Shown here piece after piece: positions 31,226-41,179 of a stretch of DNA of 64,000 nt. The notes below the pieces were generated by a model. It was not told the DNA's origin, searched no databases, and worked only from the letters and a program-made list of their open reading frames with translations. Where the stretch lies: contig JAHDYR010000019.1 of assembly GCA_019828565.1 (NCBI GenBank), positions 186,001 through 250,000 of the forward strand, written 5' to 3'. A program made the translations under genes and the position numbers. Source of the DNA: Carpediemonas membranifera (lineage: Eukaryota; Fornicata). The stretch's first letter is position 1, and every line of letters begins with the position of its first letter.

Positions 31226-31389
31226 GGGGGAACATAAAGAAACGTGCGGTGTAGGGCCGGGGTTCGTGCTGAGTAGCAGTGCTGGGGCAAGAGGGTGCAT
31301 TGCGGTCACCGGCTGACTTGCCGTGGACCCGACTGTGGTCGACTCCTGGACATGCGTCCGAACCAACTGAACCGATGAAGCGCACTCTC

Positions 31390-31808
31390 ATGCCTTCATA
31401 TGTGCGTAGAAATGGAACACAGTTACACAGGATATGACGCATGTCCACACTACCGCTCAGCGGGAGATCATTCCTGAAGATCAGCTGCCTATAATCCCTC
31501 TCGCTGAAGTGCGCCAGCATAACGATAGAAAGGACGCCTGGATTGTCATCAACGGCGATGTATTCGACGTAACGACGTACGCGCGCTCTCATCCTGGCGG
31601 GATGTCGATCTTCGGCAGTCTGCACCAGGTGGATTCCACCCCATGCTTCGCCCTCCACCACCGCTCCCAGCGGGCATTTGATAGGGCTAAGAGCCTCAGG
31701 ATCGGCCGGCTGTCTCCCGAGGACTACCAGCAATTGAAAGACGACGTCGAGGCAGAGCGGGTGGCCGAGAACGAACGCATCATGAAGAGGTTTGGCGGAC
31801 AGCAGTAA
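31390..31808 (+). CDS. Cytochrome b5-domain protein
   Basis: Small haem-binding electron-transfer protein. Exons 31390-31401 and 31431-31808 over a 29-nt intron (GTGCGT...TTACACAG) give 129 residues starting MPSYDMTHVH; the single-exon alternative starts at ATG 31434. The cytochrome b5 core is clear: DAWIVINGDVFDVTTYARSH, then HPGG with the first axial histidine, and FALHHRSQRAF containing the likely second axial histidine. No membrane tail, so it is soluble; the C-terminal helix is charged (EAERVAENERIMKRF). The donor/acceptor pair matches confirmed introns here, so the 4-codon first exon is favoured. The redox partner is unknown. Confidence 0.88.
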
Positions 31809-31906
31809 AGGGCGGGTAGAGACTGGTTATGGTGAGCATTCAGGGGTCTGTCATTGTCGGCTGGGCGGGCGGGTTCGACTGATCCAACCACAACGGAGCC
31901 AGTTGA

Positions 31907-32663
31907 ATGGATGAAAGGCACGACAGCCAGAGGATACTACGGTTCTCCAATAACCTTGACAGCCTCACAGAGACTATGGCAGTTCGTATAGGTCCTCTTT
32001 CTCACGCAGTCCACCAAAAAGCAGACGGTGATCCGGTATGAGAACACGCTGGCCTCGCTGCAGGAGAAATTCGCCGAAATGGAGAACACACGTCGCAGCG
32101 GCACCATCGAAGAGCAGTTGCGGGCGATTACGGCGACATTTTCGGAGACGAAGCTCGAGAACGAAACGTCTGTCGCGATGTTCACCCAGACCACGCGCCA
32201 GCTCGACTCCAGATTGCGGCAGACACTGAACTCGATGGGCAAGGAGCGCGACGAGGGCCGATGCCGTATGGAGAAGGCGCTAGACGGGAGGATCGGCCTC
32301 GTCGAGGACACCCGCCGCAAATTCAGCCCAGCGCAGTCGTTCACAAACAAGACCCTGCTCACAGACCTGGACAGACTGGCAAAGGAGTGCGAGGCGCTCG
32401 TCAGCGGGGGGAGGCGGGCAGATCATGCCTTCGAGGAGACCATCGCCCGTGACATCACTGAGCTGCGGGCTGGGATGAAGCGATCCCTCGCAGTTGCCCA
32501 GAGGCGGCGGAATGAGATGCGTTCGAAGTTTGAGGCCGTGGTGGCGGGGCTGGACGAGGCTATGGCGAGGGAGGCGTCCGACAGGCGAGAGAGCGAGCAC
32601 ACCCTGTGCGGTCTGGTCGAGTCCGCGTGCTACAGGGTCAGCAGAGCGAAGGCACTGTCCTGA
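31907..32663 (+). CDS. Coiled-coil protein, SF-assemblin/giardin-like
   Basis: A 242-residue, almost entirely alpha-helical charged coiled coil. Exons 31907-31981 and 32010-32663 over a 28-nt intron (GTTCGT...TCACGCAG) read MDERHDSQRILRFSNNL and then TMAS|TKKQTVIRYENTL. Length (about 240-280 residues), a short non-helical head and uninterrupted heptads fit striated-fibre assemblin and beta-giardin, which form fibres on flagellar-root microtubules in protists. Sequence-level signatures of that family are weak to the eye, so a general coiled-coil protein is the alternative. Its tail ends RVSRAKALS. Confidence 0.6.
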
Positions 32664-32743
32664 GTGAGCCTGTTGTTGTACTTTAAGGTTGGCATAAAAG
32701 TTGACGATCATTTTTCGAGCATCCAACGAAGCGATCGGCCGAA

Positions 32744-34549
32744 ATGCTTCGCCACCGGCCATTGGCCCCAAATCCTTATAACGCCGACTTTATACGGGAG
32801 CCATTAGGTCCCATAGTTAGCGAAGAAGTCATCCAGCGACATCTTTTGGCCGATGTGGAACGGAAGAGCCGCTCCACGATGAACACGCTCGTGTACGACG
32901 TTGACGAGGCAAATCCCCGTGTTAGAAACCAAACGATGCCCCATGATCGCGTCCATACGGTTGAAGACCTTGTTCCGTGGTGGATTTCGACTGGCGATGA
33001 TGACGACACGCTGTTGTTCGAAAGCAGGTTCGAGAGCGGTAACCTGGGCCAGGCGTTCCGGGTTGCAGACAACGAGTACAACCTCTACCTGCACGCGGAT
33101 ACGAACACGAAGGGCCACACCCAATGGTACTACTTCAGCGTGAAGAACACCAAGAGAGATGCCACCGTCAAGTTCAACATCGTCAACCTCGCCAAACCCG
33201 ACTCCCTCTATAACTACGGCATGCGTCCCCTGGTCCTGAGCAAGCAGCAGATGGACGGTGCGAACATTGGCTGGCGTAGGGCGTGTAGAAACGTGTGCTA
33301 CTTCGCCAACGGGGTCCGCCGCCGCGGTTCGTCTAGCTACTACACGCTGACCTTCACATACGACTTCAAGAGTGACGGCGACACCGTCTACTTCGCCCAT
33401 TGCTACCCGTACACCAGAACAGACCTGACATACTATCTCGACCGCCTGGAGCTCAACCCTCGGATCAGACAGCATATACGCCGCAGGGCGCTGTGCCGTA
33501 CGATCAGTGGCGACGTGTGCGAGACAGTTACCATCTCCTCCTTCACGAATGACCCGGACGCCCTGAGAAAGAGACGGGGCCTGGTCATCTCAGCCAGAGT
33601 GCACCCGGGGGAGACGCAGTCGAGCTGGATGATGAAGGGGGTCCTCGATTACCTCACGGCCGACACGCCCGATGCCCGCTTGCTGCGAGACAACTTCGTG
33701 TTCAAAATTATTCCCATGATGAACCCCGACGGCGTCGTCCTGGGGAACTACAGATGCAACCTTGCCGGCAACGACCTCAACAGACAGTGGATGCGGCCTG
33801 ACGAGCGGCTTCATCCCACAGTTTTTAACCTGAAGGCGGCGATTGAGCGGTTCACTGAAGCTCGAGACGTAATCCTCTTCTGCGACCTCCACGGACACTC
33901 AAGGAAGAAGAACATCTTCATGTACGGCTGCAACAACAGCGGGAACCCGGACCTGCGCCTCAAGGAACGAATCTTCCCCAAGTTGCTCAACGCTAACGCA
34001 CCAAGCTTCTCGTTTGAAGACTGCTCGTTCAAAGTGCAGAAGTCGAAGGACTCCACGGCCAGAGTTGTCGTCTGGCGGGCCCTCCGTGTGATGAACTCCT
34101 TCACAATGGAGGCCTCGTTCTGCGGCCCGAGCTACGGCAGAGATGACGGCTTCCACTTCTGCCAGCGGACGTTCGAGGAGATGGGCAGCGTGCTGTGTGA
34201 GAGCATCCTGGACTATTGTGACCCAGATACTACACGAGTGGACGCGATTCACCAGGAACTGAGCCTGCAGTACCCCGTTGAGCCTGACGACGTGATGATG
34301 GAGGATAGCGAGGACAGCGACGACGGGGATGCGAAGGAGGGTAAGAAGAAGAAGGAAAAGGTCGGGAAGAAGGGGAAAAGCAAGAAGGGCAAGAAGAAAC
34401 GGAAGATCGCGAGGACTTTCAGTGATATGGGGGCAGACGATACCAAAGAGGCCGTTGAAGTTCGGCCTCGATCGCTGTCTGCGGCTACAACCAGGGAGAG
34501 ACCCAGTCGACTCAAGACGGGGCCGAGGAAGGGGAAGAAGCGGGGGTAG
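32744..34549 (+). CDS. Cytosolic carboxypeptidase (CCP/AGBL, M14 family)
   Basis: Metallocarboxypeptidase of the CCP family that trims glutamates from tubulin tails. The 601-residue product begins with the CCP-specific N-domain (LLFESRFESGNLGQAF, WYYFSVKN) and continues into the M14 domain. Zinc ligands are His287 and Glu290 in HPGE and His383 in DLHGHS; the catalytic glutamate is Glu456 in TMEASFCG. The substrate-binding NDLNRQW motif is intact. It ends in a lysine-rich tail with KKKKEKVGKKGKSKKGKKK, which could bind microtubules or act as a nuclear signal. With RSPH9 and PRC1 it supports a flagellate. Deglutamylase preference is inferred from the family. Confidence 0.93.
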   Translation: MLRHRPLAPNPYNADFIREPLGPIVSEEVIQRHLLADVERKSRSTMNTLVYDVDEANPRVRNQTMPHDRVHTVEDLVPWWISTGDDDDTLLFESRFESGNLGQAFRVADNEYNLYLHADTNTKGHTQWYYFSVKNTKRDATVKFNIVNLAKPDSLYNYGMRPLVLSKQQMDGANIGWRRACRNVCYFANGVRRRGSSSYYTLTFTYDFKSDGDTVYFAHCYPYTRTDLTYYLDRLELNPRIRQHIRRRALCRTISGDVCETVTISSFTNDPDALRKRRGLVISARVHPGETQSSWMMKGVLDYLTADTPDARLLRDNFVFKIIPMMNPDGVVLGNYRCNLAGNDLNRQWMRPDERLHPTVFNLKAAIERFTEARDVILFCDLHGHSRKKNIFMYGCNNSGNPDLRLKERIFPKLLNANAPSFSFEDCSFKVQKSKDSTARVVVWRALRVMNSFTMEASFCGPSYGRDDGFHFCQRTFEEMGSVLCESILDYCDPDTTRVDAIHQELSLQYPVEPDDVMMEDSEDSDDGDAKEGKKKKEKVGKKGKSKKGKKKRKIARTFSDMGADDTKEAVEVRPRSLSAATTRERPSRLKTGPRKGKKRG

Positions 34550-34794
34550 CGTGCCAACAATAGAATAGTTTATGCTTGGAATCTGAGAGAATTAAAACTT
34601 ATGCCGGAGGAAGGGGAGGTGTTGTTCATAAGAATGGCACCACAACTTGACTGGGTCCAATGGAGTGCCGGCCAAGCTTCCCGGTCGGGCACGCTTGATC
34701 AGCGGGGTAGTTACGTGCGTAGAACCTGTTGGCAGCGTCGGATATACATGATTACGTAAATGCGCAGTTTTGCGAGAGAGCGGACGAGAGCCAC

Positions 34795-35238
34795 ATGGAG
34801 AACGAGAACGGCAGGAAAATAATCCTGACCATTCGGCTTATACGCTCATTGGCGCATAGAAACATCCGTCTTCTTGTCCTTCGTCAAGTACCCCAGGACA
34901 TCACTGTTTCAGCTCTCTTCGACTTGATCTTCGCCAGTTTGTCCCCTCCTGAATGATATACGTCTTACACAGCCATTTCCTTGGACCCTAAGTTCAAGAT
35001 CTTCGCTGCCATGAAGCCTAAGGCCGACACCCTCAAGATCTACTCCCGGCCGCAGTCCCACAAGACGCAGAACCTCGCCATCAACATCGGCGACGACGAG
35101 GAGCTCGTTCTCGACTCCTCCAAGAAGCTCAGCGACTACAAGATCGGGTCTGAGACCGAGCTCTCGCTCTTCCTCTGGTCCGAGTACGAGGAGTTCTGCC
35201 GCAACCCAGACGCCCAGCGCGCGTCGTTTGGACACTGA
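34795..35238 (+). CDS. Small protein, possibly ubiquitin-like fold
   Basis: Two exons, 34795-34936 and 34973-35238, joined over a 36-nt intron (GTTTGT...TTACACAG), give 135 residues: MENENGRKIILTIRLIRSL...LIFAT|ISLDPKFKIFAAM. Alternating beta-type segments (NIRLLVLRQVPQDITVSAL, LKIYSRPQ, LVLDSSKKLSDYKIGSETE, LSLFLW) look like a beta-grasp/ubiquitin-like fold, where KKLSDYKIGSETELSLFLW would be the last strands. A fainter resemblance to SAP18-type domains was also considered. No conjugation-type C-terminal diglycine. Function not assigned. Confidence 0.6.
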
Positions 35239-35687
35239 ATAGGGCCGTAGGCATCTGTTTGGAGTTGTTCGAGTAAAGTGCCCTGTAGGATTGAACCCAT
35301 GCCTGGCGTTACCTTCCTTCCTTGCAGCGGACGGACATGTCCTGACAAGCAGTGCATCTTGCATTCGTATCTTACTAGTGATGCCCGAGCACACTGGAAG
35401 AGAACGTTTGGAGTCGGCCCGTTGCTCGATTTCGGATGGTTGGCCCATCTTTGCTCTTTAAACAATCAACGTTGCTTTCATGGCAATCAGCTCGGGACAG
35501 CCACTAATGAGGCGAGGGCTCGCATCAGGTGTCGAGGGGACAGTGGGGATTAGACCTCGACCTGGATCGTGTGATGTTCTTCTGCGCTAATCTGCACCAC
35601 GCTAGTTCTTCCTCGGTTGGGTCAGCGGGCCGACTCCACACGCCACAACAATAGTACCAGAAGCCTCATATTTACAATACCGCACCT
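35239..35687. other. Intergenic region between convergent 3' ends
   Basis: About 0.45 kb between the 3' ends of the small ubiquitin-like gene and mtHsp70. No protein-like frame, RNA gene or repeat was seen. Confidence 0.5.
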
Positions 35688-36817
35688 TTAGGCCTTCTGG
35701 CCATACATACTCTCGCCGATCTTGGCGGCGGCAACTCTAAGGGCTTCCTTCGCGTCGAAAAGCTCATCGTAGCTGCAGTCCGGCTTGCCCATGAGGCCGC
35801 GGACCTTGGCAATCATGTCTCGCAGGTCGGAAACGAGGCCCGTGGGGATGCGGGCGGCGTGCTCTTCCAGCGAGCCCTCAGTCGAGTATACGAGGTTGTC
35901 ACTGACATTCTTGAGCTCGAGAAGCTCCGTGGCGAGCTTGTCCTCCTCCCGCGAAGCCTCGGCCTCCTCCACCATGCGTGCGACCTCCTCCTCGCTGAGC
36001 CCGCCGCTCGTCTGAACAGTGATGTCCTGCTTCTTGTTGGTCGCCTTGTCGAGCGCAGAGACCGTCACAATACCGTTGGCGTCAATGTCGAATGACACTT
36101 CGATCTGGGGCACACCTCTCGGGGCTGGAGGAACACCCGTCAGCTCAAACTCGCCGAGCATCTTGTTGTGCTCAGCGATGTCCCGCTCGCCCTGGAACAC
36201 CCTGATGTTGACGGCGGTCTGGTTATCCACAGCCGTGCTGAACATCTGGGCGCGCTTCGTGGGGATGGTGGTGTTGCGGGGGATGAGGCGGGTGAACACG
36301 CCGCCCCTGGTCTCGAGCCCGAGGGAGAGCGGGGTGACGTCGAGCAGGACGACGGATGACACGTCGCCCTTGAGGATGCCGCCCTGGATGGCTGCGCCAA
36401 GGGCCACGACCTCGTCCGGGTCGACGCTGGTGTTGGCGGCCTTGCCGAAGAGCTTCTCGACGCGCTGCTGGACCAGGGGCATGCGCGTCATACCGCCCAC
36501 GAGGATCACCTCGTCGACGTCGGCGGGGGTCAGGCCGGCGTCCTTGAGGGCGGCCTTGCAGGGGCCCTCCGTCTGGGTGACGAGGCCGCCGACCATGCGC
36601 TCGAACTGGGGGCGGGTAAGACGGCGCTCGAAGTGGACGACGTCGCCGGCCTTGTTCTGGGCGAGGAAGGGGAGCTGGATGTCGACCTCCTCCATGACGG
36701 ACAGGTCGATCTTGGCCTTCTCGGCCATCTCCTTGAGCCGCTGCATCGCCTGGATCTCGCCGCTGACGTCAAGCTTGTGCTCCTTCTTGATCTCGGTGAG
36801 CATCCAATTCACGAGCA

Positions 36818-36850
<33 letters not shown>

Positions 36851-37562
36851 TGCCGTTGGTCGACTTGACCTCGAAGACACCGCCGCTCAGCTCGAGGATA
36901 GAAATGTCGAAGGTACCGCCGCCAAGGTCGTACACCGCGATGCGCTGGTCCTTGTCGGTCTTGTCGAGGCCGTAGGCAATGGCGGCGGCGGTCGGCTCGT
37001 TGATGATGCGGAGGACCTCGAGGCCGGCGATCTGGCCGGCGTCCTTGGTAGCCTGGCGTTGCGAGTCGTTGAAGTAAGCGGGGACAGTGATGACCGCCTT
37101 GTTGACCTCATCGTTGAGGTACTTCTCGGCGGACTGCTTCATCTTGGTGAGGACGTACGCCCCGATCTGGGAAGGCGAGTATGTCTTGCCCATGGCCGGA
37201 CTCTCGACCCAGGCATCCCCGGAGTCGCTCTGAACGATGCTGTAGGGGGTTTTCCAGTCCTCAAGCTCCTGGTACCGGCGCCCTATGAGCCGCTTCGTGG
37301 CAAAGAACGTGTTCGCGGAGTTGGTAAGAGCCTGGCGCTTAGCCGGAGCACCGACAAGAGTCTTCTTGTCCTTGGTGAATGCAACAGTGGAAGGTGTAGT
37401 TCTATCACCCTCTACATTCTTGCAAATCATGGGCTCATTGGTGAACACGCCCACACAACTGTTGGTGGTACCCAGATCGATGCCAATGACCGATGAGCTC
37501 AGCGCTCTACTAAATATGTCGGGCAAATTCACAGGAGAACGCGTAAATAGTGTACTAAGCAT
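35688..37562 (-). CDS. HSPA9: Mitochondrial-type Hsp70 (mortalin/Ssc1)
   Basis: Matrix Hsp70 driving protein import, folding and Fe-S cluster assembly in mitochondria and related organelles. From ATG 37562 the product has 624 residues. A Ser/Arg-containing amphipathic leader ([20 protein letters not shown]) precedes [11 protein letters not shown]. The GDAWVE segment typical of proteobacterial/mitochondrial Hsp70 is present, as are [24 protein letters not shown] and [14 protein letters not shown]. The tail lacks the cytosolic EEVD and ends SMYGQKA, shorter than most mtHsp70s. The open frame continues upstream through element copy 2 to about 37826 without a stop, including an ATG at 37763 ([16 protein letters not shown]). 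The start at 37562 is preferred because it follows the element boundary. Confidence 0.95.
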
Positions 37563-37576
37563 CGTCACCTTCAGTC

Positions 37577-37615
37577 TGTTGCGCAGTATAAACACATTGT
37601 TCGAACCTCCCAGAC
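37577..37615 (-). repeat. Right terminal repeat of element copy 2
   Basis: In the minus orientation this is the right-hand 39-bp repeat of copy 2, matching 21515-21553 apart from one base. It lies only 14 bp upstream of the mtHsp70 start codon at 37562. Confidence 0.75.
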
Positions 37616-37656
37616 AGGGCCTGAAAGGAACGATCAAAGTGCCAAACTGTACAACA

Positions 37657-38389
37657 TCATCCGTCCGTAGACGAATGTTGGCGGTTAGCCAATTGATGAT
37701 GCTGGAATGATGTTGGAAGGCGCGGGATCGAGGTGCGACTGAACGGAGAGCGACCGAGCTCATCTTCCGTGGCAAGAGAACGCCACAGGATGTTCTCTGC
37801 AGCACTCTTGTCCCGATGTTCAACATTCAGAGCATCAGGAACTGTTGCGCGCCACTGAGCACCACGGCACTGTGGATTTTCGCAGAGCATCACACGTTGT
37901 GGGTGAACGTGCTGGTCATCACGCGGACGAACTCGCTTGTAGGGGGCGTGGCAGTGAGGGCAGATGACGGTGGTGCGGTCCTCGTTAACCATGTTAAGAT
38001 CGACGACAATGTTATACCTCTTGAGAAGGGGTACTATCTCTCTCGCGAACTTTCGATATGGCGCGCAAGGAATGAACATACCAGCAGGCGTGGTGAATCC
38101 CGAGCTCCCGTAGAAGACTTTCAGGCGAATGTGGGTGGCGATGGGATGGTGGCGACGCCAACCGAACTCCCGAGCCAACTGTTGGCCGCAGCGGGCGAAG
38201 TGCTTCTGGCGAACTATACAAGTGTAGAAGTGAATTTAATGTGGAATAGAAGACAATGAGACGACGTGTGCGATTGTGATGTTTGCAGCTGTGCTGACGT
38301 CCACGAAGAAGACGCTTTGTGGAAGCCCTGGAGAAGACGATCTGTCTGTCAGACGTGAGTAGGATGGAGACAGGGCAGTGTTGCGCAGA
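37657..38389 (-). pseudogene. Fanzor/TnpB-like nuclease fragment, copy 2
   Basis: The same frame as in copy 1, with identical motif order: FYGSSGFTTPAG, VNEDRTTVICPHC, CENPQC and [11 protein letters not shown]. Differences include GWRR for GR near the middle, V to I before CPHC, and Asp to Glu in the residue before HRD; the catalytic-type residues and all four cysteines are kept. The same in-frame TAA separates the possible RuvC-I part from the zinc-finger part. That both copies share the stop suggests they were copied after it arose. Confidence 0.58.
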
Positions 38390-38557
38390 ATAAACACATT
38401 GTTTGACCCTTCAACAGCACACAGTCAACTCCCTTAACCTGCGAATTAATAACATGGGCCCTCGAGCCGATGATAGCCGGACCCACCCCAGCATCGTCTG
38501 GCCAGGTTTGTCTGGCAGAACTACTCCGCATTTTAGGGAAGAAACGAGAAACGAGGA

Positions 38558-39159
38558 ATGGAGTGGAGCGACGACCTTGTAGACCATATTGCGAGCTTAG
38601 AGAAGAATTTTGACGATTCAGTATTCGAAACTTTCATCCATGCCCTTGTATCGATGCTTTGCGGTGATATTTCGGTTGAAGCAATGGAAGGTTCGTCCCC
38701 AGACGCATCATGTCTTATTTAGAGCACGAGTGCCTTAGCTCATTCGAAGAAAAGCAGAGAAATCTCATAGTCAACTCGTTTTCTCTCCTAGTTACGGACG
38801 CGTCCCGCCATCACACCAGCGTGTCCGCCCTGTCCTCCATCATCGGCATGTCTGCTGACCGATGCACCGTTATTGTGGACTGTATTGCCCAGTCCCGCCT
38901 CCGCACCAAGCTTTCCTTCATCGACTCCAACCCCCGCCCCAAGCTCGTGGACATGGCGTACGTACTCTCATACCAGGTCAAGGACCAGCACGACGGGTTC
39001 ATTGGCGATGACCTGGCCGAGATCACCCTCCAGACTATCGCTGACGGGGAGAAGAAGCCTGTGACCTTTGGGATGACCCAAGAGATGGTGCTTCATCTCA
39101 GGGACGTGCTGAAGGACGCAGTGGAGGAGGTCAGCAGGATCACTAAGGCACGGGGATAG
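38558..39159 (+). CDS. COMM-domain protein
   Basis: Subunit-type protein of the Commander/CCC complex, which works with retriever and WASH in endosomal recycling. Exons 38558-38690 and 38723-39159 over a 32-nt intron (GTTCGT...TTATTTAG) give 189 residues starting MEWSDDLVDHIASLEK. The C-terminal COMM domain spans about residues 115-185: PKLVDMAYVLSYQVKDQ, then LAEITLQTIADG, KKPVTFGMTQEMVLHLRDVL. It has the conserved hydrophobic and Pro-V-x-F positions. The N-terminal helical domain is diverged. Which COMMD paralogue (1-10) cannot be decided by eye. Confidence 0.85.
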
Positions 39160-39371
39160 AAGGAGTTCATATGCCAGTGTTTTATTTAAACTGCAGCTCC
39201 CGATCAGCCTGATTTGATTTAGGTTGATTCAGCTTGAACTAAACTTGGGTACTATGCGTGATTCATGGCGCCAGGACCTACCCAGCCACTTGATGGTCAT
39301 CTCCCAGCTTGCCTTCCCGGTGGTCGATTGCCCCATCATTTGACTTTCCGTGACTGGCGTAGCATAGCAAC

Positions 39372-41022
39372 ATGCCTGTTGAATACCACACTGAGAGACG
39401 CTCTGGCGACCACCCCGCTGTTTGCTTCGAGACAGCTGTCATGGATGGCCCCGATGGCTCCAACGGCCCCGTCACTGTCAACATCCCCCGCAGCACGTTC
39501 GAATACACCGTTGTTCGCGCCGCCTACATGTTCCCCGTGAACGAGGAGCTTGGCTATGAGAAGCGCATTGAAGACGGCTACGTTCTTTCCCACAACGACA
39601 AGATTGAGTCCTGCGGCCAGTGGACCGACGCCATTGCCGCTCGCGTTGCCGAGCTCGCCGGCAAGATCTACATCGTTGGCGGCAAGCCCGACTCCAACGA
39701 GGTCCCCAAGCACCGCGCTATCCTCATGCCCGGCTTCGTCAAGGCCCACGGCCATGACCACGAGTCTCCCATCATCGGCCTCGCCAAGGACGTCCCGCTC
39801 ACCGAGTGGCTCGACGGTGCCGTCAACATCTTCACTGGCTTCATGAACGAGCAGCGCGAGATGCTGACCGAGAAGTTCCAGGACTCGCCTAACCACGTTA
39901 CGTACCTTAAGGCGCGCGTGGACGATATTTATTACGGCATCACCACAAACATGTGCCACCACTGCAAGTATGTTACATAGCACGCATGTATCATGTAATT
40001 ACACAGCCACAACAAGTACCGCGTCCAGGAGATTGTTCAGGCCAACCTCCAGGCCGGCACGACCATGTACGTCGCCGTTGGCGCCCAGGACCGCCACTAC
40101 GACGCCCGCATCCTTGACACGCCCGAGCAAGCCGTTGCCCGCCTGGACCGCTACGAGCAGCAGTTCGGCAACGCCGAGCGCACGACGATTGTCCCCGGTC
40201 CTGACCAGTTCTTCTCCAACGGCCCCGAGCTGCTCAAGGCGCTCAAGGGCTGGGCCCGCGACCACGACCGTCTCTTCCACATCCACTCAAGCGAGGAGCC
40301 CAACACTACCAAGTGGTTTAAGGAGACTTACGGGTCGACCCCCATTGAGTATGCCGACTCGATCGGCGTGCTTGACGAGCGTACCGTCGTCGCCCACCAG
40401 GTGAACAACACCGAGCACGACCTCGAGCTCCTCAAGGAGCGCGGCGTCAAGGTAGTCCACAACCCCCTTGGTTTGTCCCCCAACTCAACCCACTCACCCA
40501 GCCAACACGATCCTTGGGTCTGGCATGCCCCCAGTGCCTGAGATGCTCGCCAAGGGCATCCCCGTCGCCATCAGCACCGACGGGTCCGGGTCCGCCGACT
40601 TCCAGAACATCATCTGCGGCATGCGGACCGCTTCGCAGTACTTCCGTGGCCGTGACTCTGACCCCAAGGTCCTCCCCGCCGCCCAGTGCCTCGCCATGGC
40701 CACCGCCGTCCCGGCCAAGTTCCTCGGGCTGGAGAAGGGACAGCTCCGCCAGGGTTACAGCGCCGACTGGGGCATGCTTGACCTCCGCAGACCTAACATG
40801 ACACCCACCCATCTCGAGAACTGCATGGAGAACATGCTGTGGGCCGCTGACGGCAATGAGGTCACCACTGTGATGAGCAACGGTGTCATTCTCCGCGAGC
40901 AGGGCGCTTTTACCACCATTGACGTCGATGCGCTGTTGGAGAAGGTCGACATGCTTGCTGGTGAGCTGATGGAATACAAGAAGCACGCTGCTGAGATCCG
41001 CGGGACTGGCGCCCACAAGTAA
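39372..41022 (+). CDS. Amidohydrolase, ATZ/TRZ/SAH-deaminase or guanine-deaminase type
   Basis: Metal-dependent hydrolase of the amidohydrolase superfamily that probably deaminates a purine or related compound. Three exons (39372-39967, 40007-40470, 40502-41022) with introns of 39 and 31 nt (GTATGT...TTACACAG; GTTTGT...TCACCCAG) give 526 residues. Metal ligands are visible: HxH in VKAHGHDHES, His in FHIHSSEE and in VVAHQVNN, and Asp in ISTDGSGS. LANTILGSGMPPVPEML matches the ATZ/TRZ/MtaD subgroup (which also contains MTA/SAH deaminases), with guanine deaminase as the alternative. The overall look is more bacterial than eukaryotic, suggesting possible lateral acquisition, but the introns show it is now a resident gene. 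Confidence 0.88.
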
Positions 41023-41179
41023 ATGAGTAAATCAAGGGGAAATGTGAGATGCCATGAAACGGCTCCAAACGACACGTACCAATGACTCTTCGGCCCAGTT
41101 CTTGCATGACCAGCCTCCAGCATGACACGGGTCGACTCGAATGACTGGATCATTTTCCAGACTAGACCTGGTGCCAAAC

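Larger units (their letters stand above)
37577..38409 (-). mobile_element. Fanzor-like (OMEGA/TnpB-type) element, copy 2
   Basis: Opposite-orientation copy of the 20719-21553 unit, about 0.83 kb. Its right end (37577-37615) keeps the full 39-bp repeat. At its left end (38380-38409) the inner part is conserved, but the outer bases (AAGGGTCAAAC) diverge from copy 1 (GAGGTTCGAAC), which helps to locate the boundary. The interior differs by a handful of changes, including a 6-nt insertion near 38150. It sits immediately 5' of mtHsp70 and must overlap or supply part of that gene's promoter/leader. Confidence 0.65.
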
